Positions 16,535 to 24,803 of a DNA stretch of 40,462 bases are shown in pieces. The DNA is taken from the NCBI GenBank assembly GCA_964482395.1, contig CAYZXK010000182.1:1-40462 (forward strand), given 5' to 3'. How positions within the stretch are numbered: position 1 is the stretch's first letter; each line of letters opens with the position of its first letter. Origin of the DNA: CAYZXK01 sp964482395. Its GTDB lineage: Bacteria; Planctomycetota; Phycisphaerae; UBA1845; Fen-1342. The position numbers were made by a program, and so were the translations under genes. A model generated the notes under the pieces. It searched no databases and was not told the DNA's origin. It saw nothing but the letters and a program-made list of their open reading frames with translations.

Positions 16535-18712
16535 ATGACAGCACGTTACGCGCGATTGGCCCTGCTGCTTGCTCTGGGCCTGGCCCCGCTGCGGGCCGTG
16601 GCGGACGAGACCCTGGCGGCGGCCTATTCGTCGATCCTTCGCGGCGACTACGAGGCCGGCCGAGCCGCGATCGAGCACATCCTCCAGACCGCCAGCGACC
16701 CTCAAGTGGCCCGGGTCCGCGATTGGTTGGACTCCTATCACCAAGTGATCGCCTCCCGACAGGAGCTGAAAGCCAAGAGCCTGGAGTGGAATGTCCAGCA
16801 GGCCCAGAAAGCCCTGTCCGCCGGGAATCTGCTCCTGGCCCTCAGCTTCACCGCCCAGGCGGTGCCGTACTCCGATCAGCCCGAAGAGCTGGCCAAGCTG
16901 GACTGGGTGACGCAACTGACCGAGCGCTGCAAGGAGGCCGCAGCTCAACTGGAGGCCGAAGACCGCTGGACCGCGGCGGTCAACTATTATGCCTTGCTCA
17001 GTCGCATCCACCCGACCGACGAGGAGCTGCGCCGCTTGCTCGAGCAGGCCACCCGTTATGCGCGCATCGAACTGGCCTACCCGACCCAGAAGGCCATGCA
17101 GCAGCGGATCCGGGACGTGAACAAGGACCTGCTGCGCTCGGCCATCAAGCTGATCGACCACCTGTACTACCGCGAACCGGACTTCAAGATCATGGCCGAG
17201 GGCGCGCTCGACAATCTGACCACCCTGTGCAAGGTGACCAAGCTGCGCGGGTATCTGGACGGGCTGGCCAACCCGGCCCTCCGCGACCACTTCCTGCGCC
17301 GCCTGGGCGAGCTGCGGGCCGAAATGAGCGGCCAGAGCAGCTTCGGGTATCAGGACCTGCGTCGGTTGTTCAACCAGGTCTGCGATCTGAACCGCGAGAG
17401 CATCGAAATCCCCGAAGGGCTGCTGGTGGTGGAGTTCCTGGAAGGCGCGCTGGGAAGGCTGGATGAGTACAGCGGCATGATCTGGCCGGCCGACGCGGTC
17501 GACTTCGAAAAGATGATGATGGGCGGATTCGAGGGCGTCGGCATCCAGCTCGGGGTCGATGAACGCAGCAATCGGCTCAAGGTCGTCACCCCGCTGGAAA
17601 ACTCCCCAGCCCTGGAAGCCGGAATTCAGCCCGACGACCTCATCATAGCAGTCAACGGCGAAAGTACCGCCGGCTGGAGCACTGACGACGCGGTGCGCAA
17701 CATCATGGGCCCCTGCGGCACCGAAGTCGTCCTCACGATTCAACGGCCGCGAACCGGCGACATCATCTCCTACAAGCTGATCCGCCGGCGAATCGTCCTA
17801 ACCACGGTTCGCGGCGTGGAGCGCCTGCCGGGCGACGCAAAGGCGTGGAATTACATGCTGGATAAGGATGCCGGCGTAGCGTACATCCGCCTGACCGGGT
17901 TCCATCCCGACTCGGCTAAGGAACTCCGGGCCGCCTTGCGACAGGCCGAGGCCCAGGGAATGAAGGGCCTGATCCTGGACATCCGTCACAACCCCGGCGG
18001 ATTGCTGGATGTGGCGGTCGAGGTGGTAAGCCTGTTCGTCAGCGACGGCGAAGTGGTCTCCACCCAGGGCCGACTGGAGCCGCAGAAACGCGAGAAGGTC
18101 AGCGGCCGGGCGCCCTACCCCGACCTGCCCCTGGTGGTGCTGGTCAACGAGGGCAGCGCCAGCGCCTCGGAGATCCTGGCCGGAGCCCTACAGGACCACA
18201 ACCGGGCCATCATCCTGGGCGATCGGACTTTCGGCAAAGGCAGCGTCCAGCACGTCAGACCACTCAGCAATGAGGCCAGGCTGAAACTGACCACCGCCTT
18301 GTACTACCTGCCCAACGGGCGAAGTCCGCACAAAAGCCCAAAGGCCAAAACCTGGGGCGTGGATCCGGACTGGGAACTGAAACTCACGCCCAAAGAGTTC
18401 CGCCGCGTGATCGAACGCGAACGGGAAACCTTCATCATCCATAACGAGCCCGAACAGGGCGAGAATCGGCCCCTGCCCGAGTCGGAGCAGACCAAGACTC
18501 TGGAGAGCCCCAAGACCGAGGAGAACGGCAGCGACCAGGAACCGCCCCTGCTCAGCCAGGAGGACCTGAAGGCGCTGGAATCCGATCCCAGCGAAGCCCC
18601 CAAGACCGATCCGCAGCTTGAGACCGCCCTGCTGCTGATCCGCATCAAACTGGCCGCCGACCTGCCTTGGCCGCGCAAGTTCGCGGCGGCCCCCCAGGAG
18701 CAGCAGCGCTGA
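16535..18712 (+). CDS. C-terminal processing peptidase (S41 family)
   Basis: The ATG at 16535 follows AAGGAAG at seven bases and begins a signal peptide (residues 1-23, cleavage near AVA-D). The product of 725 residues has a helical N-terminal region with TPR-like repeats, then a PDZ domain at about 330-415 (GVGIQLGVDERSN, GIQPDDLIIAVNG). The S41 protease domain carries Ser543 in GSASASEI and Lys568 in GKGSVQ, a 25-residue spacing equal to that of E. coli Prc. It should cleave envelope proteins near their C-termini. The last 150 or so residues form an acidic, Pro/Glu-rich tail. It is larger than CtpA and closer to the Prc size. No adaptor gene is adjacent. Confidence 0.93.
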   Translation: MTARYARLALLLALGLAPLRAVADETLAAAYSSILRGDYEAGRAAIEHILQTASDPQVARVRDWLDSYHQVIASRQELKAKSLEWNVQQAQKALSAGNLLLALSFTAQAVPYSDQPEELAKLDWVTQLTERCKEAAAQLEAEDRWTAAVNYYALLSRIHPTDEELRRLLEQATRYARIELAYPTQKAMQQRIRDVNKDLLRSAIKLIDHLYYREPDFKIMAEGALDNLTTLCKVTKLRGYLDGLANPALRDHFLRRLGELRAEMSGQSSFGYQDLRRLFNQVCDLNRESIEIPEGLLVVEFLEGALGRLDEYSGMIWPADAVDFEKMMMGGFEGVGIQLGVDERSNRLKVVTPLENSPALEAGIQPDDLIIAVNGESTAGWSTDDAVRNIMGPCGTEVVLTIQRPRTGDIISYKLIRRRIVLTTVRGVERLPGDAKAWNYMLDKDAGVAYIRLTGFHPDSAKELRAALRQAEAQGMKGLILDIRHNPGGLLDVAVEVVSLFVSDGEVVSTQGRLEPQKREKVSGRAPYPDLPLVVLVNEGSASASEILAGALQDHNRAIILGDRTFGKGSVQHVRPLSNEARLKLTTALYYLPNGRSPHKSPKAKTWGVDPDWELKLTPKEFRRVIERERETFIIHNEPEQGENRPLPESEQTKTLESPKTEENGSDQEPPLLSQEDLKALESDPSEAPKTDPQLETALLLIRIKLAADLPWPRKFAAAPQEQQR

Positions 18713-18733
18713 CCGGGAAACCCCGCCGGAACT

Positions 18734-20041
18734 TCATGCGGCCGGTTCGACTTCCAGAACCAGCACGGTCACGTCGTCATCCGGGTGCAGCGAGCCTTCC
18801 TGCCGGTCCAGGCGTCCACTGATTTCCCGGACCAGCTCGGCGGCACTGCCGGCCGCCCATCGGCTGAACTGTGGGTTGAATGCCGACCGATTGTCGGTCT
18901 CCCCGTCGGCCAGCCGGATGAGGCCCTCCAACCCGTCGGTGTAGAAGATCACCTTGTCGCCGGGCGTCAAAGTCAGGCAGGCCGGCTCGAACTCGCCGGG
19001 CACCTGGGCCAGTCCCAGCAGCGGACCGGCCGGGCCGACTTCCGCGATCGACCCGTCCTTGCGGACGTGAAGCGGATAGGGATGCCCGGCCCGGGCCAGC
19101 TCCAGCCGGCCGCAGCGAATGTCCAGGACCGCGTATACCGCGGTCACAAACTGTGAATCTGGCAGATTCCGCCGCAGCAGGCAGTGATGCAGTTCGGCCA
19201 AGGTCTCCGTCGGCGGGACCACCCGGTAGCTGGAACCCTCCAACCGCTTGGCCACCAGCGCCTGCCGCAGAAACATGGTCATCAGGCCGGCTGCCATCCC
19301 ATGCCCCATCGCGTCGGCAACCAGCATCCCCACGTGGTGTTCGTCGATCCGGAAGACATCATACATGTCGCCACTGACCCAACTGGCCGGACGGTACAGG
19401 ACCTGGAAATCATAGCCGGGCAGCGCAGGCAACTTGGGCGGCAAAAAGTCGCGTTGCAGACGGCCGGCCAGCCGCAGCTCCTGGTCGATCTGCCCGAAGT
19501 GACGGTTTAGTTGTTCCCCCAGGCGCCGGAGCTGACGCCGCTGGTGCTCAAGGGCCTGGATCAAAGGCGCGTAATGGGCAGCGGTAGTGATCTTGCCCAC
19601 CAGCTCGTCCAGCCCCAGCCGCTCCGGCAACCATTCGATCAAAGGGCCGCTCTCTGCCTCCTGCGACCAGCTTCCCGCACGAACCAGGGCGGGAACCCCC
19701 TCCGCTTCCAGGTCGCGCAGCAAGTCGATAGTGCCGGCGCGGTCAGCTCGTCGACTGCGACGGGGAAGTACCACCGCCAGCCTGGCGCTTCCCGGCTCAC
19801 GGGTACGAGGGATCGGGCCGGAGCCGGCGTCAACCGACCTCAAGCCCCGCCGGGCCAGTCGCCGACTGAGCCGGGCCGCCAGCCTCGACGAGTCGGCGTA
19901 CAGCAACACACAAACCGGCAGGCAGCGTTGGTCGCACGCGCTTCGCAAGGAGTCATCCGGATCGACGAGTAGCTTGCCTCTTACAGCTCGCTTCGTCCGA
20001 AGCCAGGCGACCCTTGACCCGGATCGACCATCTCCGTCCAA
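18734..20041 (-). CDS. SpoIIE/RsbU-type PP2C serine phosphatase with degenerate receiver
   Basis: The C-terminal half is a PPM phosphatase with metal ligands in place: SGDMYD (Asp225), ADAMGHG (Asp243), FYTDG (Asp369) and DDDVTV (421-423). Residues about 160-200 form a helical or coiled-coil linker (HQRRQLRRLGEQLNRHFGQ). The N-terminal 150 residues look like a receiver-like fold without a usable phospho-Asp pattern. Such proteins dephosphorylate anti-sigma-factor antagonists in partner-switching circuits. No STAS or kinase gene is near. The TTG at 20041 is the longest start. GGAGG is only 2 bases before it, so the true start may lie a little downstream. It is divergent from the activase operon. 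Confidence 0.86.
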   Translation of the reverse strand: MDGDGRSGSRVAWLRTKRAVRGKLLVDPDDSLRSACDQRCLPVCVLLYADSSRLAARLSRRLARRGLRSVDAGSGPIPRTREPGSARLAVVLPRRSRRADRAGTIDLLRDLEAEGVPALVRAGSWSQEAESGPLIEWLPERLGLDELVGKITTAAHYAPLIQALEHQRRQLRRLGEQLNRHFGQIDQELRLAGRLQRDFLPPKLPALPGYDFQVLYRPASWVSGDMYDVFRIDEHHVGMLVADAMGHGMAAGLMTMFLRQALVAKRLEGSSYRVVPPTETLAELHHCLLRRNLPDSQFVTAVYAVLDIRCGRLELARAGHPYPLHVRKDGSIAEVGPAGPLLGLAQVPGEFEPACLTLTPGDKVIFYTDGLEGLIRLADGETDNRSAFNPQFSRWAAGSAAELVREISGRLDRQEGSLHPDDDVTVLVLEVEPAA

Positions 20042-20099
20042 ATCCTCCGGCGATCAGCTTGGACGACGCCTAACCGGACCGGGCAGGTCCGAGAAACAC

Positions 20100-20127
20100 T
20101 TGACGGCTCGGCAACTCGGCTGATACT
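20100..20127 (+). promoter_or_regulatory. Candidate promoter of the activase/radical SAM operon
   Basis: TTGACG (20100-20105, 5 of 6 consensus) is followed after 16 bases by GATACT (20122-20127, 4 of 6). A TG-A-TACTAA reading as an extended -10 is also possible. The leader to the ATG at 20272 would be about 140 bases. Confidence 0.4.
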
Positions 20128-20271
20128 AACGACCGGCGGGTCGACGGAGCGACCGTCCGGGCGTGCGGACGGCCGCAATGGGGTTTGCGCGGCAGCTCGC
20201 AGCCAGCCCGGGGTATTCGGATTTATGGGCTTGCGGCGGCGCGCGGCGGCAGCGGTATAGGAAGCCGCATA

Positions 20272-23200
20272 ATGAGCATCTACCTCGGCATAGACGTAGG
20301 GGCGATCAGCATCAAGGCGGCCCTGCTCCTTCCCCAGCCCGACCTGGACCGCATTCACGGGGTCCCGGCTGCCCGGGAGCTGCTTCGGCTCCTGCCGACT
20401 CCGCCGGGAAGCGGGTTGGCAGTACTGCTCGCGCCCACCCGGCGAACCCGGGGCCGACCGATCGAGGTGACCCGGGAGCTGATGGAGGAGCTGTCGAAAT
20501 GCCTGTCGGGGGAGCCGATCGCCGGCCTGACATTGACCGGTTCGGGCGGCGGCCTGGTAGCAGCCGTACTGGGAGCCAAAACTTGTAACGAATTCCAGGC
20601 CTGCGCCCGGGCCATGAATCTGCTGCATCCGGAGGTCCGAAGCGTCTTCGAGATCGGGGGCGAAGCCAGCCGCTACATTCGGCTGGAACCGGACCCGGCC
20701 AGCGGTACCCTGGGCATCCTCGATTACGGCACCAACGGGGACTGTGCAGCCGGTACGGGAGCGTTTCTGGACCAGCAGGCCCGCCGCCTGAAATACGCAG
20801 TGGAGCAGATCGGCCAGATCGTGGAACAGGCCAACCGTGCGGCCCAGATCGCCGGCCGATGCAGCGTCTTTGCCAAAAGCGACATGATCCATGCCCAGCA
20901 AAAGGGCTTCGGCCCGGCCGAAGTTCTGCGCGGGCTGTGCAACGCGGTGGCCACGAATTTCAAGGCCGCGGTCGTCAAGGGGCGAACGCCGGTGCCGCCG
21001 GTGGCTCTGGTGGGCGGCGTGTCAGCCAACACCGCAGTCCTCCGCAGCTTGCGAGAAATCTTCAACCTAGGCCCGCAAGAGCTATTCGTACCCGCAGGAG
21101 CCGACTCCATCGGCGCGATCGGGGCCGCGTTGGCCGCTCAAGCCCTCCAGACAACCCAACCTGGACCCCGGCCCGTGCAAGCCCCAGGGCTGGTGACGCA
21201 GGCCGAGCGACTCGCCGCGGTGGTCCGGAGCGACGACCAAGGCTTCCCACGCATGCCCCCCCTGACCATGGACCGGGTCACGCTCCTGCGCGACCAGGTG
21301 AAGCCTTACCGGTTTCCGCCCAACGGCAGGCCCATCGACGCCTACCTGGGCCTGGACATCGGCTCGGTGGGGACCAAGCTCGTGCTGATCGACGAGCAGG
21401 GGGAAGTGATACATTCAATATTCACCCGCACCGAGGGCCGCCCAATCGAGGTCGTCACCCGCTGCCTGCGCCAAATGGAAGAAGCCGTGGGATGGGCGGT
21501 CCGCGTTCGGGGCGTGGGCTCAACCGGGAGCGGGCGCGAGCTGGTCGGCGAACTGGTGGGGGCCGACAGCATCACCGACGAAATCACCTGCCATAAGACT
21601 GGTGCCACCTTCGTCGGCGATCGCCTGCTGGGCAAGCGGCCGGACACCATTTTCGAAGTCGGAGGACAAGACAGCAAGTACATTCGACTCCAAGCGGAAG
21701 CGCCGGAGCCTGCGGGCCCCGATGCAACCGGCCCGAGCCGGTGCTCCGGAAGCGCTCACGGCCCATCGGAGTTAGCCAGCGCGAGCACGGGCGAGTCGAT
21801 AGTGGTGGATTTCACCATGAACGAGGCCTGCGCCGCAGGCACCGGCAGCTTCCTGGAGGAGCGGGCCGAAGAGCTGGGCGTTTCCATCAAGGACGAGTTC
21901 TCGCAAGTGGCGCTCAGCTCGCGGGCTCCAATCAAGCTCGGTGAGCGCTGCACGGTCTTCATGGAACGGGACGTGAATACCTTCATGCAGCGGGGAGCCA
22001 AGCGGGAAGATATCATCGCCGGGTTGGCTTATTCCGTTGCCTACAACTACGTTAATCGCGTCGTTCGGGGCCGCCCGATCGGTAAGTGCGTGTTCTTCCA
22101 GGGCGGAACCGCTTACAACGACGCCGTCGCGGCCGCTTTCAGCGCCGTCTGCGACCGCGACATCATCGTCCCGCCCCACAACGCCGTCCTGGGAGCCATC
22201 GGGGCCGCCTTGCTGGCCCGCGACAAACTGGCCGCGACCGGAGAGCACACCCGGTTTCGGGGCTGGGACCTCACGCGGGTCCGCTACAGCCTCCGGGAGT
22301 TCACCTGCCACGGCTGCGGCAACCAGTGTTCCATCCAGGAATTCGATGTGGCCGGCGAAAAAACGTTCTGGGGCGACAAGTGCTCCGACCGCTTCCGCAA
22401 ACGGGTCAAGTCCGGCCGCAAACCGGTCATCCCCGACCTGGTCGCCCTGCGCCACCAGTTGCTTTTCGCATCCCAGAGCGACAGCGACCAGCAAGCGACG
22501 GCGACCGTCGGAATACCGCTGGCGATGTACACCTGGGATCTTTTGCCGCTGTGGCGGGAGTTCTTCCGGCACTGCGGGTTTAAGGTCTGGATTTCTAATG
22601 AAACCAACCGCGACACGGTACGGCTCGGCTTGGACACGGTGGTGGCTGAGCCCTGTTTCCCGATCATTGTCGCGCACGGTCATGCCGCCCAGTTGGCCGC
22701 GGCGAACGTCGACTACCTCTGGCTGCCGAACATTCTTACCAGTGAGGAGCGTCGACAGGGAGTCGAGAGCTTCGTCTGCCCCTGGGGCCAGACACTGCCG
22801 TTTGTTGTCCGCCAAGCCCCGCGGTTCAGAAACTGGGGCGGGCGGATCCTTTGCCCAACCATCAACTTCGAGTTGGGGCTGGGGTCGGTCGAGCGTGCGT
22901 TGATCAAGACGGCCCGCAGCATGGGGGTAAGCCAGCGGCGTGCTCGAGCTGCATTCAGAGCTGGCCAAGAGGCCCGGGAGCGGTTCCAAAAAGCCTATCT
23001 CGAAGCCGGAAGGGCCGCCCTGGAAACCCTAATCCAGACCGGAGAGCCTGGGATCGTTCTGGTCGGACGACCCTACAATCTTTACGATGCCGGCGTCAAC
23101 CTCGCTCTGGCCCGAAAGTTACGCGACCAATACGGCCTTAACCTCTTGCCGATCGACGCTCTGCCTCTCAAAGACGTGGATGTAAGTGACGTATGCGACA

Positions 23201-23535
23201 ACATGTACTGGGCTTACGGTCGACGAATCTTGGCGGCGGGTAAGCTGGTCGCCCAGTACCCCAATCTCCACATTATCTACGTGACGAATTTCAAGTGCGG
23301 GCCGGACTCGTTCCTGAAGGGATTCATCCGGCCGGCCGCCAAGGGCAAGCCCTTCCTCACGCTTCAGTTCGACGGTCATTCCAACGACGCTGGCATGATG
23401 ACCCGCTGCGAAGCGTATCTGGACAGCAAAGGGATACTGCGATGGTGGCGAACCTGTCGGAGCAAACCAGCCGACCAACTCTTGCCGGCCGAACCCTCTA
23501 TATCCCCCAGATGGCGTACGCCGGTGCCCGGCTGA
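20272..23535 (+). CDS. Double BadF/HgdC-type ATPase with DUF2229-like region (PlsA/Ger-like)
   Basis: The ATG at 20272 has AGGAAG seven bases upstream and gives 1087 residues. Two ASKHA ATPase copies are visible: one from GIDVGAISIK (about 5-310) and one from GLDIGSVGTK (about 355-650). Each keeps the two Cys that ligate a bridging [4Fe-4S] in HgdC: Cys158 with Cys197, and Cys520 with Cys560 (CAAGTG and RC-VF motifs). A Cys cluster follows (679, 682, 686, 704), then a DUF2229-like region with VGRPYNLYDAG, KCGPDSF and FDGHSNDAGM. Family members hydrolyse ATP to inject low-potential electrons into dehydratase or reductase partners. Next to an activase-type partner and a radical SAM gene, the best match is PlsA/Ger, which reduces ester lipids to ethers. 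The specific substrate is inferred. Confidence 0.85.
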   Translation: MSIYLGIDVGAISIKAALLLPQPDLDRIHGVPAARELLRLLPTPPGSGLAVLLAPTRRTRGRPIEVTRELMEELSKCLSGEPIAGLTLTGSGGGLVAAVLGAKTCNEFQACARAMNLLHPEVRSVFEIGGEASRYIRLEPDPASGTLGILDYGTNGDCAAGTGAFLDQQARRLKYAVEQIGQIVEQANRAAQIAGRCSVFAKSDMIHAQQKGFGPAEVLRGLCNAVATNFKAAVVKGRTPVPPVALVGGVSANTAVLRSLREIFNLGPQELFVPAGADSIGAIGAALAAQALQTTQPGPRPVQAPGLVTQAERLAAVVRSDDQGFPRMPPLTMDRVTLLRDQVKPYRFPPNGRPIDAYLGLDIGSVGTKLVLIDEQGEVIHSIFTRTEGRPIEVVTRCLRQMEEAVGWAVRVRGVGSTGSGRELVGELVGADSITDEITCHKTGATFVGDRLLGKRPDTIFEVGGQDSKYIRLQAEAPEPAGPDATGPSRCSGSAHGPSELASASTGESIVVDFTMNEACAAGTGSFLEERAEELGVSIKDEFSQVALSSRAPIKLGERCTVFMERDVNTFMQRGAKREDIIAGLAYSVAYNYVNRVVRGRPIGKCVFFQGGTAYNDAVAAAFSAVCDRDIIVPPHNAVLGAIGAALLARDKLAATGEHTRFRGWDLTRVRYSLREFTCHGCGNQCSIQEFDVAGEKTFWGDKCSDRFRKRVKSGRKPVIPDLVALRHQLLFASQSDSDQQATATVGIPLAMYTWDLLPLWREFFRHCGFKVWISNETNRDTVRLGLDTVVAEPCFPIIVAHGHAAQLAAANVDYLWLPNILTSEERRQGVESFVCPWGQTLPFVVRQAPRFRNWGGRILCPTINFELGLGSVERALIKTARSMGVSQRRARAAFRAGQEARERFQKAYLEAGRAALETLIQTGEPGIVLVGRPYNLYDAGVNLALARKLRDQYGLNLLPIDALPLKDVDVSDVCDNMYWAYGRRILAAGKLVAQYPNLHIIYVTNFKCGPDSFLKGFIRPAAKGKPFLTLQFDGHSNDAGMMTRCEAYLDSKGILRWWRTCRSKPADQLLPAEPSISPRWRTPVPG

Positions 23536-24803
23536 TGGCCGCCGCCTTCCGGTCCATCGGGGTAGAGGCCACCATTACGCCCGATTCGGACAGTCAAACC
23601 CTGGAGCTGGGCAATCTGTACAGCAGCGGCGAAGAATGCCTCCCGCACAAGATCACCCTGGGCGACTTCCTGAAGCTGTGCCGCCAACCAGGGGCTAACC
23701 CGGAGGAGCTGGCTTTTTTCATGCCTCACGCCCCTGGTCCGTGCCGTTTCGGTCAGTACGCTCCGTATCTGAGGCAGGTTCTAGCCGAAAACGGTTTCGG
23801 ACAAGCCCTGGTGATTTCACCCAGCAGCGCCGACGGGTACTACGGCATCGGACAACACGCGGATGAGTTGATTCGCAGCGCCTGGCTGGCGATCGTGACC
23901 GGCGACCTGTGCATGCGCTTTCTGCTGAAGACGCGGCCGTATGAAACTCACGCCGGCGACAGCGACTCCGCGTACCTTGGAGCTGTGACGGAGTTCGAGC
24001 GTGTGCTGGCTCAGCCGGGGTTGAGCACCAACGAGCGAGTAGCACGCCTGACGCGTGTGGTGAGGGCGGTTCGTGATCGCTTCCGATCCATCCCGGCCAA
24101 GTACACCAAGGACCGGCCCCTGATCGGCGTCGTCGGAGAAATCTACTGCCGGCTCAACACCTTCAGCAACGAGGATGCGGTTCGGCGGATCGAACGCCTG
24201 GGCGGCGAATGCTGGCTGTCAGACGTGACCGAATGGATCTGGTACACCGATTGGTCAGCCCAGTACGAATGGGCCCGCGACCACGGACGTTTCAACGCCG
24301 CCTACCTCAGGCTCAAACTGAAGTCTTACGTACAGCGGCAATATGAACAGGCTCTGCTGGCCCCGGTCGCCGCGGACTTTGTAGGCTACGAGGAGCCTCA
24401 CGATATCCGGCAGGTGCTCGACTATTCAGAACCCTATCTGCCGGCCACCGGAGCCCTGGGAGAGATGACCCTCAGCGTCGGCAAGGCCATCTATCTGTAC
24501 CACAAGGGCGCCGACGGGATCATTGACATCAGCCCCTTCACGTGCATGAACGGAATCGCCAGTGAGGCGGTCTATCCAGCGGTCAGCGCTGACCACGATG
24601 ACATCCCGATTCGCTCGCTGTACTTCGACAAGGTTGGCGGGCACATCGACCGGGACCTGGAGATCTTTCTGGACCTGGCCCGGGCGTATCAACGCCGCAA
24701 ACGCCGACCGCGGGCCTTCCCCCACTACTTTGACGATGGGGCAAGCGGGGCCCAACGGACCGACAGCCCGGAACACAGGTACCCAACCCACGGCCCCGAC
24801 TAA
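23442..24803 (+). CDS. HgdB/activase-related partner protein (PlsR or Ger C-terminal part)
   Basis: The ATG at 23442 has AAGGGA seven bases upstream and overlaps the previous gene by 94 bases in another frame. The 453-residue protein matches the C-terminal segment of giant fused activases. Features are GRTLYIPQM at the start, SGEECLPHKIT (Cys66), HAPGPCRFGQY (Cys101), GYYGIGQ, TGDLCMRF, GEIYCRLN and ISPFTCMNGIASEA. The Cys residues probably bind an iron-sulfur cluster. In relatives this part and the ATPase are one chain, or two adjacent genes as in plsA-plsR of Clostridium. Likely role: the catalytic or electron-accepting half of the complex. Its stop and the next start overlap as TAATG. Confidence 0.82.
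   Translation: MVANLSEQTSRPTLAGRTLYIPQMAYAGARLMAAAFRSIGVEATITPDSDSQTLELGNLYSSGEECLPHKITLGDFLKLCRQPGANPEELAFFMPHAPGPCRFGQYAPYLRQVLAENGFGQALVISPSSADGYYGIGQHADELIRSAWLAIVTGDLCMRFLLKTRPYETHAGDSDSAYLGAVTEFERVLAQPGLSTNERVARLTRVVRAVRDRFRSIPAKYTKDRPLIGVVGEIYCRLNTFSNEDAVRRIERLGGECWLSDVTEWIWYTDWSAQYEWARDHGRFNAAYLRLKLKSYVQRQYEQALLAPVAADFVGYEEPHDIRQVLDYSEPYLPATGALGEMTLSVGKAIYLYHKGADGIIDISPFTCMNGIASEAVYPAVSADHDDIPIRSLYFDKVGGHIDRDLEIFLDLARAYQRRKRRPRAFPHYFDDGASGAQRTDSPEHRYPTHGPD

Noticed and set aside
16505..17743. 412-codon minus-strand frame
   Set aside because: It is antisense to the S41 peptidase and has no recognisable features.
21772..22989. 405-codon minus-strand frame
   Set aside because: It is antisense to the double ATPase gene.
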